Shown: positions 26,456 to 35,223 of the stretch, one piece after another
Position numbering within the stretch: the first letter of the stretch is position 1
Layout: every line of letters begins with the position of its first letter
From: Vitreimonas flagellata
Lineage (GTDB): Bacteria; Pseudomonadota; Alphaproteobacteria; Caulobacterales; Aquidulcibacteraceae
DNA length: 64,000 nucleotides
NCBI RefSeq assembly: GCF_004634425.1
Contig: NZ_SBJL01000003.1
Span: 310,001 to 374,000 of the forward strand
Direction of reading: 5' to 3'
The notes under the pieces: model-generated
Databases searched by the model: none
Told to the model about the DNA's origin: nothing
What the model saw: only the letters and a program-made list of their open reading frames with translations
Made by a program: the position numbers and the translations under genes

Positions 26456-26919
26456 GCGGCGTGCTGGCACGTCGCGCAGAGGCCGCTGGCTTCGATCATG
26501 GTGCGGCGAATGGTGAAGCCGTCTTTCTTGGCCGCTTCGCCAAGATCGATGAGCGCGTGGCCGGCGTCGAACTCTTCGGCAGCGCCGCACTTTTCGCAGA
26601 TCAGGAAGATGGTGGAGCGCTCGCAGCCGCCGACTTCGCAGGCGACGAAGGCGTTCAAGCTTTCGATGCGATGGGCGAGGCCCATCCGCACGAGAAAATC
26701 GAGCGCGCGATAGATCGTCGGCGGCTTCGCGGTCTTGTCGCCGTCTAGCAGCGGGAGGAGATCATAGGCCTTCGCCGGCGCGTGTTGTGTGATGAGCAAT
26801 TCGAGCACGCGGCGGCGCAACGGCGTCAGGCTTTCGCCCGCCGCTTGGCAGGCTTGCTCAGCCTCGGCCAATTGCGTCGTGTGGTCGTGTGCGCAGTGCG
26901 TGTGTGCCATGCCGGCCAT
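26452..26919 (-). CDS. Fur-family transcriptional regulator (Zur-like)
   Basis: The product has 155 residues. The N-terminal winged helix is LTPLRRRVLELL ... KPPTIYRALDFLVRMGL; the metal/dimer part is HRIESLNAFVACEV, LICEKCG and LCATCQHA with two CxxC pairs that bind structural zinc. A His-rich start (HTHCAHDHTT) is more common in Zur than Fur. It lies divergently from a GIY-YIG gene, and a 18-bp palindrome 47 bases upstream could be its own operator. Zinc would act as cofactor if Zur. The start could also be the ATG at 26910. Confidence 0.85.
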   Translation of the reverse strand: MAGMAHTHCAHDHTTQLAEAEQACQAAGESLTPLRRRVLELLITQHAPAKAYDLLPLLDGDKTAKPPTIYRALDFLVRMGLAHRIESLNAFVACEVGGCERSTIFLICEKCGAAEEFDAGHALIDLGEAAKKDGFTIRRTMIEASGLCATCQHAA

Positions 26920-26965
26920 GATCGCAGGGTCCGTCCTTTCGCGGAAGATGGGGAGCGGCGCGCGA

Positions 26966-26983
26966 GAATTTGAGATCAAATTC
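26966..26983. promoter_or_regulatory. Palindromic operator candidate upstream of the Fur-family gene
   Basis: GAATTTGAGATCAAATTC has perfect seven-base arms (GAATTTG / CAAATTC) around four bases. It lies 47 to 64 bases upstream of the regulator start, in the shared control region with the GIY-YIG gene. Confidence 0.45.
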
Positions 26984-27076
26984 GTCTCACGCGCGGAATA
27001 GAACTTTACAAGAACATCTGACTCGCGTACCAATCTGGAACATAGAGCGAACGAAGAATTTCGAGGGGCATAAGCA

Positions 27077-27451
27077 ATGAGCGAAGCGATCTTCCGTGGT
27101 TTGTCCGGCCGTCTGCACCGTTTCAGTGTGCATCGCCCGCATGAGGATTTCGCGTCGGCTCCGGCCGTCTATTGCTTTGCCCGCCCAGGCCCTGGCGGTC
27201 GCGGCTGGACGCCACTCTTCCTGTCCAGGACGGGCAATCTTTCCAAGCGCTTAGCCAATCACGAGCAATGGCCGGAAGCCAAGCTCCTGGGCGCCACGCA
27301 CATCCTCATCCACGAGCACGACGAACGCGACGCCCGCGAATATGTCGAGGCCGACCTCGCCGAAGCGCTCCGCCCGGTGATGAACGGCCCCTTCCTGGAA
27401 GCCGAGGTCGAAGAAGCTGAGAGCAATCTCCGCCTGATCTGGGCGGCTTAA
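27077..27451 (+). CDS. Small GIY-YIG-superfamily protein
   Basis: The product has 124 residues. The GIY-like strand is AVYCFARPG (Tyr32), the YIG-like strand is LFLSRTGNLSKRL (Arg58), then NHEQWPEAKLLGATHILIHEH and EADLAEALRPVMN with a Glu, as in the nuclease core of about 90 residues. It is a stand-alone GIY-YIG protein. Whether it cuts DNA is not known: YIG is replaced by FLS, but Tyr and Arg are kept. GAGGGG stands before the ATG. Confidence 0.75.
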   Translation: MSEAIFRGLSGRLHRFSVHRPHEDFASAPAVYCFARPGPGGRGWTPLFLSRTGNLSKRLANHEQWPEAKLLGATHILIHEHDERDAREYVEADLAEALRPVMNGPFLEAEVEEAESNLRLIWAA

Positions 27452-27481
27452 GGCTCCTGACCCGAAGTTCCAAAAGAGAAG

Positions 27482-27515
27482 AGGGCGCTCCTTTGCGGGA
27501 GCGCCCTTTGAGTTT
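27482..27515. terminator. Bidirectional rho-independent terminator
   Basis: AGGGCGCTCC-TTTGC-GGGAGCGCCCT followed by TTGAGTTT on the plus strand and by CTTCTCTTTT on the minus strand. It lies between the convergent GIY-YIG and VWA genes. Confidence 0.8.
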
Positions 27516-27533
27516 GCTACGAGGGTTTATGCT

Positions 27534-29279
27534 TTAGCGCGAGCCTTGCGGCGTGGGCCTTGGCGCGGGGCGGGGCTCCGGCCTTGGCTGCTGCGGCAGC
27601 GGGTTGAGGGCGGCTGCACTTGAGGCGGCGCGCGCGAGTTGAAGGAATTCCGCGCGCCAGCCGAATTCGTCGCGGCCGCGTGCGGTTTGCGCGAGATTGA
27701 TCACGTCGTCCCAATCATAACCCTGGTCGAGATAGGGATCGCCGCGCAGCAATTGGCCGTAGCCGGCGACGGCGGTGGCCCAGCGCGCCGATTCATTCGC
27801 TTGTGCGATGGATGCGACGGCGTCGGCGTTGGTGATCGGGCGTTCGATCAGGCGCGAATTGTCCTCGCCTGGCAGCTTGTAGCGAATGCGCAGGAAGGCG
27901 AGTTCGTTGGCTGTGCCGGCGGCGGGGCGTTGGCCCGGCTGATAGCGCAGCTCATCGTTGAACGTGCGCCCGCCAACGGGGACGATCTCATAGATCGCGG
28001 TGACCGAGTGGCCGGCGCCGATTTCGCCCGCATCGACTTGGTCGTTGTTGAAGTCCTCGCGGCGGAGCATGCGTGTTTCGTAACCGATCAGGCGATATTC
28101 AGCGACGCGTGCGGGATTGAACTCGACCTGGATTTTCACGTCGTTGGCGATCGAGAACATGTTCGACGCCATTTCGTCGCGCAGCACGCGGCGGGCTTCG
28201 TTCAGCGTATCGATGTAGGTCGCGATTCCGTTGCCGTTTTGCGCGAGGCGCTGCATCAGCGCGTCGTTGTAATTGCCGCCGCCGAAGCCGAACACCGAAA
28301 GATAGATGCCGGTTTCGCGCTTGCGCGAGACGAAGTCTTGCAGCTGTTGCGGGTCGTTGATGCCGACGTTGAAATCGCCGTCGGTGCCGATGATGACGCG
28401 GTTGATGCTGTTGCGATTGAAGTTCTGTTCGGCCAGCGCATAGGCTTGGCGTAAGCCTTCCGCGCCCGCGGTCGATCCGCCCGGCTGCAACGAATTGAGC
28501 GCCGCCAGAATGCGACCGTGTTCATTGCCCGGTGTCGGTTCGAGCACCGTGCCGGCCGCGCCCGCATAGACCACGATGGCCACGCGATCGCGCGCATTGA
28601 GCTGATCGATCAGCATCGAGAAGCTTTGCTGCAGAAGCGGCAGCTTGTTCGGCGCGTTCATCGAGCCCGACACGTCGAGCAGGAGCACGAGGTTCAGCGG
28701 CGGGCGTTCGCGCGGCACGATATTGTAGCCCTGCAAGCCGATATGCACGAGCTGGCGGCCTTCGGCCCAAGGCGAGGGCGCGACGGTGACACTGGTGGAG
28801 AAGGGTTGCTCGCGATTTTGCGGCAGCGGGTAATCGTAGCGGAAATAATTGACCAGCTCTTCGATGCGCACGGCGTCGCGCGGCGGCAGACGGCCTTGGT
28901 TCAGCATGCGGCGCACGTTGGAGTAAGAAGCGGTGTCGACATCGATGGAGAAGGTCGAGACCGGATCATCGGCCACGACGTGGATCGGATTGACCTCAAC
29001 GTCTTCGTAACGCTCGCGGTCCACGTCGCCCGGCATCGGTTGCGGCGCGGTCTGTGCGTAAGGCGCGGCGACAGCGCCCAACATGCGTTGCTCCATCATC
29101 GGCGCTGGCGGCGGTGGTGGTGGCGACGGCGGTGGAACCACCGGTGCTTGGTCGCGGCGATTGCCGGTGACGACGACGCTTTCGTCGCTCTCTTGCGCGG
29201 TTTGCGTGGATGGCCCGGCGCATGCGGCGAGTGCGAAGGCGCACGCCATCAGCGCCGCGCGAGCGGAATGTTTCAGCAT
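27534..29279 (-). CDS. VWA-domain lipoprotein (YfbK-like)
   Basis: The product has 581 residues. Signal peptide and lipobox (LAAC) come first, then a Pro-rich linker, the VWA N-terminal domain (about 80-200, FSIDVDTASYSNVRRML), a VWA domain with the MIDAS motif DVSGSMN (near 220) and TDGDFNVG, and a C-terminal domain (DUF3520-like, KLPGEDNSR...). The domain layout matches YfbK. The linker also has SVVVTGNRRD, close to the plug start of TonB receptors. Metal-dependent binding to an unknown partner is likely. GGAGGGA lies before the ATG. Confidence 0.9.
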   Translation of the reverse strand: MLKHSARAALMACAFALAACAGPSTQTAQESDESVVVTGNRRDQAPVVPPPSPPPPPPAPMMEQRMLGAVAAPYAQTAPQPMPGDVDRERYEDVEVNPIHVVADDPVSTFSIDVDTASYSNVRRMLNQGRLPPRDAVRIEELVNYFRYDYPLPQNREQPFSTSVTVAPSPWAEGRQLVHIGLQGYNIVPRERPPLNLVLLLDVSGSMNAPNKLPLLQQSFSMLIDQLNARDRVAIVVYAGAAGTVLEPTPGNEHGRILAALNSLQPGGSTAGAEGLRQAYALAEQNFNRNSINRVIIGTDGDFNVGINDPQQLQDFVSRKRETGIYLSVFGFGGGNYNDALMQRLAQNGNGIATYIDTLNEARRVLRDEMASNMFSIANDVKIQVEFNPARVAEYRLIGYETRMLRREDFNNDQVDAGEIGAGHSVTAIYEIVPVGGRTFNDELRYQPGQRPAAGTANELAFLRIRYKLPGEDNSRLIERPITNADAVASIAQANESARWATAVAGYGQLLRGDPYLDQGYDWDDVINLAQTARGRDEFGWRAEFLQLARAASSAAALNPLPQQPRPEPRPAPRPTPQGSR

Positions 29280-29378
29280 GGATGGTCCCTCCCGACCCGT
29301 CCGGACACGGTGTGTGTGACGCACCACGAAAGCGCGCCGAACACGGCAAGTGTGCGGCATGTGCGCGGCGTTTTGTGA

Positions 29379-29407
29379 ACACACGCGCGTGAATCACGCG
29401 CTTGTGT
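29379..29407 (-). terminator. Hairpin after the DUF885 gene
   Basis: ACACACGCGCGTG-AAT-CACGCGCTTGTGT pairs with one mismatch. On the minus strand it follows the DUF885 stop by about 20 bases, but only TTCACAAAA follows, so termination is probable rather than sure. Confidence 0.5.
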
Positions 29408-29428
29408 GAATTAGGTCGCTCTGGAGTG

Positions 29429-31315
29429 TCAACGCCGGCGCCGTTCGCGTTCGGCTTGGAGGCGCTGCTGGGGTATCCAATCGCGGACGATGTCATCGAG
29501 CACGCTCAAAGGTACTTCGCCATTGAGCAGCACGGCGTCATGGAAGCCGCGCAGATCGAAATCGGGGCCGAGTTCGTTGCGGGCCATCTCGCGCAGACGC
29601 GCGATTTCGCGTCGTCCGAGTTCGTAGCCGCAGGCCTGGCCGGGCCAGACGATATAGCGATCGACCTCGGTGACGATCACGCCCGGCGCATCGCCCGTGG
29701 TTTGGATCAGATAATCGATGGCCTGCTGGCGCGTCCAATTTTGTGAATGAAGCCCGGTGTCGACGACCAAACGCGCGGCGCGCCAGAGCTGCCAGCGCAG
29801 ATAGCCGATGCGGCCGACGGGATCGCCGTCGTGGAAGCCGAGTTCGTCGGCGAGTTCTTCGGCGTAGAGCCCCCAGCCTTCGCTATAGGCGTTGAAGGTG
29901 ATGAGCCGCGTGAGCAGTGGCGCGTCGCTCAATTCTTGCGCCAGAGCGATCTGGAAATGGTGGCCTGGAACGGCTTCGTGGAAATCCTGCGTCGGCAAAT
30001 CGATGCGGGTCATTTCGCCGAGATTGCGCAGATTGATGTAATAGATGCCGGGCGTGCGGCCATCGAGAGAGGGCGGCGAGTAATAAGCCCCGGGCGAGCC
30101 CTCTTCGGCGAACAGCGGCACGCGGCGCACTTCGAGCCGCGCTTGCGGCAGGCGGCCGAACCATTGCGGCGCGCGCTCCGTGAAGCGGCCGACGCGACGC
30201 TGCACATCGGCCATCAATTCAGCACGGCCTTCGTCCGTATCGGCGTAACGATAGCGCGGATCGGCCGTCATTTGGCTCAGGCGCTGTCCGATCGGACCTT
30301 CTGTGAGGCCAACGCGGCGGAGTGCGATGTCGAGTTCGCGGTTGAGCGCGTTGACACGGTCGAGGCCGATGCGATGGATTTCGGCGGGCGTGAGATCGGT
30401 GGTCGTCTCGATGCGCAAGGCGGCGGCGTAATATTCGGCGCCTTGCGGGAGATTAGAAACGCCGGCGTTGTCTTTCGCATTGCCGCGATCAGTGCGGAGG
30501 AATTGCGCGGCGCGCTGGTGTGCGGGGATGATGTTGTCGCGCACAATGATCTCAGCGCGCGCCAACAAAGCCAGATTGGCGCGTTCGATTTCGGCGCGGC
30601 GGTTCACGTCTTGCTCGGCGGCGGCGAGCGCATCGAGTTTGCGGCGGAAGCTTGTGATGTAAGGCTGCGACATGGGCGCGACCTGCAGCACGCCTTGAAG
30701 CGCATTGAAGGTGGCGTCCATGATGAAGCCAGGCGGGCGCACGCCTTGCGCTGCGTCGAGACGCGCGCGCTCGGTTTCTTGATCGATCGCGGTGGCGACT
30801 GCGCGCAGACGCGCGAGATAGTTCTCAGCGTCGGCGACGTTGGCGATGGCGTGACGTTCGTCGAGGAAGGAGGGCAGCGTGAGAAACGCGCTGTCCATCT
30901 GATTGAGCACGTAGGGGCGCATGCCGGAAAGCGCGGTGAACTCGCCATAGGGAAACGCAGCGGCTGCGGCCGTGTTGGCGAATTGCGTTTCAAGAATGGA
31001 ATAGGCGCGTGCGTTGCTTTCGCCGACCGAAGCGCGATCGATGGCGCGCAATTCGGCTAAGCGGCGCAATGCTGCGCTGCGACGCGCCTCGACGGCGATT
31101 GCGGAGCGATCGTCAAGACGTGCTGCATACGCGCCGCCCGCTGCATCATCGGAGACGCCCGATTGCGAGGCGAGTTCAGGGCTATCGGCAAGGATTTCGC
31201 GCGACCAATCGTTAAGCCGGCCCTCGAAGGCGGTCAGGGGTTGCGCTTGGCGCTGGCCGCATGCGCCCAGAATGAGGGCCAAGGCCAATAGAGCCGCCGA
31301 ACCAATCCGTCCCAT
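29429..31315 (-). CDS. DUF885 family putative metallopeptidase lipoprotein
   Basis: The product has 628 residues with signal peptide and lipobox (LILGAC). The family signature HEAVPGHHFQ is present (from about 475), and AYSEGWGLYAEELADELGF holds the glutamate expected third ligand. DUF885 proteins are often annotated as M32-like peptidases; their substrates are not defined. Envelope location is expected. It is divergent from sapC and upstream of the VWA gene, 149 bases away on the same strand. Confidence 0.88.
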   Translation of the reverse strand: MGRIGSAALLALALILGACGQRQAQPLTAFEGRLNDWSREILADSPELASQSGVSDDAAGGAYAARLDDRSAIAVEARRSAALRRLAELRAIDRASVGESNARAYSILETQFANTAAAAAFPYGEFTALSGMRPYVLNQMDSAFLTLPSFLDERHAIANVADAENYLARLRAVATAIDQETERARLDAAQGVRPPGFIMDATFNALQGVLQVAPMSQPYITSFRRKLDALAAAEQDVNRRAEIERANLALLARAEIIVRDNIIPAHQRAAQFLRTDRGNAKDNAGVSNLPQGAEYYAAALRIETTTDLTPAEIHRIGLDRVNALNRELDIALRRVGLTEGPIGQRLSQMTADPRYRYADTDEGRAELMADVQRRVGRFTERAPQWFGRLPQARLEVRRVPLFAEEGSPGAYYSPPSLDGRTPGIYYINLRNLGEMTRIDLPTQDFHEAVPGHHFQIALAQELSDAPLLTRLITFNAYSEGWGLYAEELADELGFHDGDPVGRIGYLRWQLWRAARLVVDTGLHSQNWTRQQAIDYLIQTTGDAPGVIVTEVDRYIVWPGQACGYELGRREIARLREMARNELGPDFDLRGFHDAVLLNGEVPLSVLDDIVRDWIPQQRLQAERERRRR

Positions 31316-31469
31316 GTTCCCCCACAAGTTCCGCCCGAAAACCCGACATAGCATGCGTCGCCCGGTGGAAAAGCGGCCCGGGCGCAGCTCATTTGCGGTC
31401 CACTGTTGCGGTCGGCCCGCATTCGTGGTTGGACATCGCCCCTGTGGTAGGGAACTCGCGGAGACACCC

Positions 31470-32279
31470 ATGACGACCGCCCAAGGCGGCCAGCAGACGC
31501 TGGGCAAAATTCTGTTCTATCGCCAGCTTGAGCCGCTCTCGATTGAGAAGCATCGCTCACTCGGCGTAAGCCAAGTCTCGACACCGTTCTCGTTCTTGGC
31601 CGACACGCATCTCGTGCCGCTCACGGTGGACGAGTTCGGCCTTGCGGCTGTGTGCTATCCGATCATTTTCGACACGCAGTCGAAGACGCCGCTTGCTGTC
31701 ATGGGCCTCCGCCCCGGCATGAACGTTTTCCTCGGCGCTGACGGCTCGCTTGATCCGGAAGTGTATCTGCCTGCGTTCGCGCGCCGCTATCCGTTCCTGC
31801 CGGTGATGGCGGGTCAGGAAGGCCAGCAACAAGCCGCTGAGGGTGGCGACCGCGTGCTCGTTTGCATCGATCGCGCCGCGAAGATGCTGTCCTCGACGCC
31901 GGAAATGCCGTTCTTCGAGGGCGACCAACCGTCGCGCTACACCCAAGAAGCGATCCAATTCTGCAAGGAATTCGACGTTCTGGGCCGTCGCACGAGCGAA
32001 TTCGTGAAGCTGATGGATCAGCACAATCTGTTTGAGCTGACCCCGCTCGCGCTGCCGCGCGCCAAGCCGGACGGCACGCCGGACGAGCCGATGAAGATCG
32101 GCGAGTATCTGCGGATCGACGAAAAGAAGCTCAATGCGCTTCCGAAAGAAACCTATCTCGAGCTGCGCGATCGCGGCGTCACTGCCGTGATGCACGCGCA
32201 CCTGCTCTCGCTGGGCCTGTGGCCGAAGATCCTGAGCCGCGCTGCGCGGATTCAGGCTTCGACGCCGCTCAGCAATTAA
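31470..32279 (+). CDS. SapC family protein
   Basis: The product has 269 residues and no signal peptide. The SapC (PF07277) pattern is clear: YRQLEPLSIEKHRSLGV, LVPLTVDEFGLAAVCYPIIF, RPGMNVFLGADGSL, YVPAFARRYPF-like (YLPAFARRYPFLPV), and MHAHLLSLGLWPKILSRA. The family is common in Caulobacterales near receptors and oxygenases; despite the name it is unrelated to the E. coli SapC permease. Its function is unknown. GCGGAG is about six bases before the ATG. Confidence 0.9.
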   Translation: MTTAQGGQQTLGKILFYRQLEPLSIEKHRSLGVSQVSTPFSFLADTHLVPLTVDEFGLAAVCYPIIFDTQSKTPLAVMGLRPGMNVFLGADGSLDPEVYLPAFARRYPFLPVMAGQEGQQQAAEGGDRVLVCIDRAAKMLSSTPEMPFFEGDQPSRYTQEAIQFCKEFDVLGRRTSEFVKLMDQHNLFELTPLALPRAKPDGTPDEPMKIGEYLRIDEKKLNALPKETYLELRDRGVTAVMHAHLLSLGLWPKILSRAARIQASTPLSN

Positions 32280-32303
32280 GAGCGTCGCTCGTACGTATAA
32301 GAG

Positions 32304-32338
32304 AGCGCCTCTCCCTCGCGGGAGGGGCGCTTTTTCTT
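32304..32338 (+). terminator. Rho-independent terminator after sapC-like gene
   Basis: GCGCCTCTCCC-TCGC-GGGAGGGGCGC followed by TTTTTCTTT, 25 bases past the stop. Confidence 0.88.
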
Positions 32339-32390
32339 TGGGCGGGCTGCCGGACAGGCGGTCGCACTGGACGGTTCGGCTGGGGAGCTT

Positions 32391-34526
32391 ATGTCGCCAA
32401 ACATGCTGCGATTTCTTGCTGGACTGATTTTTCTCGCGTTTTCATTCGCCGCTCCGGCGATGGCGCAGCCTTTGCCGGGCGAGCGGCAGGTCGAAGGCTC
32501 GCTGCATGCGGCGCGCGCGGCGGTGGCGCCGGGCGAGACGTTTACGATCGTGCTGCGTCAGAACATTCGCGAGCACTGGCACACCTATTGGATCAATCCG
32601 GGCGACAGCGGTGAGCCGACGGAGCTGACATGGGCGGCGCCGCAGGGCTGGGAGATCGGGCCGATCCAATGGCCAACGCCGCAAGCGATCCCGTTCGCGA
32701 TGCTGGTGAACTTTGGCTACGAAGGTGAAGTGCTGTTTCCGATCGAGGTGACGGCGCCGGCGAATGCTCCTGTGGGCTCGACGGTGACGTTGCCGGTGAA
32801 TGCGTATTGGCTCGTTTGCTCCGACATCTGCATTCCCGAAGAAATGGATTTGACGTTGGATGTCGCCATCGCCGCGCAAGGACGCGACGATCCGCAATGG
32901 GCGCCGCGTATTGCCGAAGCTGTGGCGGCGCTGCCTAGCAATGCGCAGCGTGTCGATGCGCGCATCACCAGCGGCGCACCGGCGCGTCTGAGTGTGGCGC
33001 TGCCGAATGCGCGTGAGCTACGCAATCTGCGCTTCTTTGCCTTCGATCGCGACGTGATGCGCGCGGGCGAGGCGCAATCGGCGCGCGTCGGCGCGGGCGG
33101 GGCGAGCTTTAATCTGACGCCGGGTGTGGCGAACAATCTGGGCGCCGTGCCGCTGGCGGGCGTCGTCGCTTACGAAGCGCAAGACGGCGGCGCATGGGTG
33201 TTGCGCGGCGTAGAGATTGAAGCAACGCCAGGTGAGGTGATCGCGGGCACGGATGAAATTGCGGCGCAGATCTCGGATGATTACAAGCTGTCTGAGCTTG
33301 AGGGCGGTGGCGCTGCGCCTGCTGTGACTGTTGAGCCGTTGTCCGCAGTGGCGTTGATTGCTGCGCTTGGCTTAGCGTTTTTGGGTGGTTTGATCCTCAA
33401 CATCATGCCGTGCGTGTTGCCGGTGCTGTCGGTGAAGGCGCTCTCGTTTGCGGGCGGTGCGCAGAATGGCGAAGCGCGCAAGCATGGCGCGCTTTATTTT
33501 GCTGGCGTGATGGTGACGTTTCTGGCGCTGGCGGGCGTGCTGATCGCGTTGCGCGGCGCGGGCGAAGCGGTGGGCTGGGGTTTCCAGTTACAAGCGCCGT
33601 GGGTGACGAGTGCGTTGGCGCTGTTGTTCTTTGTGATCGGCTTGAATTTGCTCAGCGTGTTCGAGTTTGGCGGTTCGCTGCAGAACGCGGGCTCGGGGCT
33701 CGCCACGCGCGGCGGCGATGCGGGCGCGTTCTTTACGGGCGCGCTTGCGGTGATCGCGGCGACGCCGTGCACAGCGCCGTTCATGGCGGGCGCGATCGGC
33801 GCCGCACTCACGCAATCGGCTGGTGTGACGTTGCTGATCTTTGCCGCGCTCGGCTTGGGTTTCGCGCTGCCGCTGACATTGCTGCATTTCCTGCCGGGCT
33901 TGCAGAAACTTGTACCGAAGCCGGGGCCGTGGATGGAGCGCGCGAAGAACGTGCTCGCGTTCCCGATGTTTGGCGCAGCCGTGTGGCTCGTGTGGGTGTT
34001 GGCGGAGCAGACGGGCTCGGCCGGCGTGATGGCGTTGTTGAGCGTTGCGGCGGCGTTGGCGTTTGCACTGTTCGTGGCGCGTTGGGGCCGCGTGTGGTTG
34101 GCGATTGGCGCGGTGGCGCTTGTGGTGACAGGCGCGTTGATGTGGCGACCGTTGGTGGGCGCGCAAACGCAATCGGTGCTGGTCTCGGAAGCTTGGTCGC
34201 CGGAGCGCGTGGCGGAACTTCAGGGCGAGGGGCGCGGCGTGTTCGTGAATTTCACGGCCGCCTGGTGCGTGACCTGCAAGGTGAATGAAGCCACCTCACT
34301 CGCGACACCGCGCGTGGCGCAGGCGCTCGCGGAAGCCAACGTGGCCTACCTCGTCGGCGATTGGACCAATCGCGATGAAACGATTGCGGGGGAACTCGCC
34401 GCGCATGGACGCGCGGGCGTGCCGCTCTATCTGTTTTATCCGGCCGATGGCGGTGCGCCCCAAGTGTTGCCGCAGATGCTGAGCCAGGATTTAATTCTGC
34501 AGACGATCCAGGGAGAGACGGAATGA
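32391..34526 (+). CDS. DsbD-family thiol:disulfide interchange protein
   Basis: The product has 711 residues. Order: signal peptide; periplasmic N-terminal domain with CSDICIPEE (about 135-145); eight membrane helices (about 320-590) with the conserved Cys in IMPCVLPVLS and TPCTAPFMAG; C-terminal thioredoxin domain with AAWCVTCKVNE. It carries electrons from cytoplasmic thioredoxin to the periplasm. It overlaps the next thioredoxin-like gene by four bases (ATGA), so both act together. The start may alternatively be the ATG at 32403. Confidence 0.92.
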   Translation: MSPNMLRFLAGLIFLAFSFAAPAMAQPLPGERQVEGSLHAARAAVAPGETFTIVLRQNIREHWHTYWINPGDSGEPTELTWAAPQGWEIGPIQWPTPQAIPFAMLVNFGYEGEVLFPIEVTAPANAPVGSTVTLPVNAYWLVCSDICIPEEMDLTLDVAIAAQGRDDPQWAPRIAEAVAALPSNAQRVDARITSGAPARLSVALPNARELRNLRFFAFDRDVMRAGEAQSARVGAGGASFNLTPGVANNLGAVPLAGVVAYEAQDGGAWVLRGVEIEATPGEVIAGTDEIAAQISDDYKLSELEGGGAAPAVTVEPLSAVALIAALGLAFLGGLILNIMPCVLPVLSVKALSFAGGAQNGEARKHGALYFAGVMVTFLALAGVLIALRGAGEAVGWGFQLQAPWVTSALALLFFVIGLNLLSVFEFGGSLQNAGSGLATRGGDAGAFFTGALAVIAATPCTAPFMAGAIGAALTQSAGVTLLIFAALGLGFALPLTLLHFLPGLQKLVPKPGPWMERAKNVLAFPMFGAAVWLVWVLAEQTGSAGVMALLSVAAALAFALFVARWGRVWLAIGAVALVVTGALMWRPLVGAQTQSVLVSEAWSPERVAELQGEGRGVFVNFTAAWCVTCKVNEATSLATPRVAQALAEANVAYLVGDWTNRDETIAGELAAHGRAGVPLYLFYPADGGAPQVLPQMLSQDLILQTIQGETE

Positions 34527-35173
34527 ACGAGATGTCACGACGCGCACTTCTGATCGGCGGCGGCGCGCTGGTCGCGTTTGGCGCTGCGGGCGGCGTCAAT
34601 ATGCTGCTGAGTGAAGAAGCGCAGGCGGCGATCGCGAACGGCGCCCAAGCGCCAGATTTCTCGGTGCAGGACGCGAATGGCGCAACGCGTACGTTGACGG
34701 AATTCCGTGGGCGCACGGTAGTGCTTGAATGGACCAACAATGGCTGCCCGTACGTGCGAAAGCATTATGACTCGCGCAACATGCAGACGCTGCAACAAGA
34801 AGCGACGTCTGATGGCGTGGTGTGGCTGCAGATCATTTCGTCCGCGCCGGGCGAGCAGGGCTATCTCGATGCGGCCGGCGCACGCGCGCGGGTGCAAACC
34901 GATGGCGCTTCGCCGACGGCGACTTTGCTTGATCCGACGGGTGTGGTCGGCCGCGCCTATGGCGCGCTGACGACGCCGCATATGTACATCATCAATCCGG
35001 CGGGCGTGTTGGTGTACCAAGGCGCGATCGATGATCGCCCGTCCGCGCGTCCGTCGTCGTTGGAAGGCGCAACGAATTATGTGCGTGCAGCGCTCGCCGA
35101 TCTCGACGCTGGCCGCGCCGTGCGCACAGCGCAAACGACGCCGTATGGCTGCAATGTGAAGTACGCGACGTAG
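34523..35173 (+). CDS. Exported thioredoxin-like protein with one active-site cysteine
   Basis: The product has 216 residues with a Tat-like signal (SRRALLIGGG). The AhpC/TSA-like domain has PDFSVQDANGATRTLTEFRG, LEWTNNGCPYVRKHYDSRNM and TTPHMYIINPAGVLVYQGAIDD. The CxxC of thioredoxin is reduced to one Cys (GCPYVR); the second Cys lies near the C-terminus (YGCNVKY) and may be the resolving residue, as in peroxiredoxins. Translational coupling to DsbD suggests DsbD reduces it. It may reduce peroxides or lipoprotein thiols. Confidence 0.86.
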   Translation: MNEMSRRALLIGGGALVAFGAAGGVNMLLSEEAQAAIANGAQAPDFSVQDANGATRTLTEFRGRTVVLEWTNNGCPYVRKHYDSRNMQTLQQEATSDGVVWLQIISSAPGEQGYLDAAGARARVQTDGASPTATLLDPTGVVGRAYGALTTPHMYIINPAGVLVYQGAIDDRPSARPSSLEGATNYVRAALADLDAGRAVRTAQTTPYGCNVKYAT

Positions 35174-35174
35174 G

Positions 35175-35220
35175 TCGCCCCTCAGTCGCTTCGCGACGGC
35201 TCCCCCGTAAACGGGGGAGC
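35175..35220. repeat. GC-rich palindromic repeat, family 1, copy C (half)
   Basis: Only the CCCCTCAGTCGCTTCGCGACGG section and the terminal arm GCTCCCCCGTAAACGGGGGAGC are present (46 bases). It lies just after the thioredoxin-like gene stop. Confidence 0.8.
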
Positions 35221-35223
35221 ATT

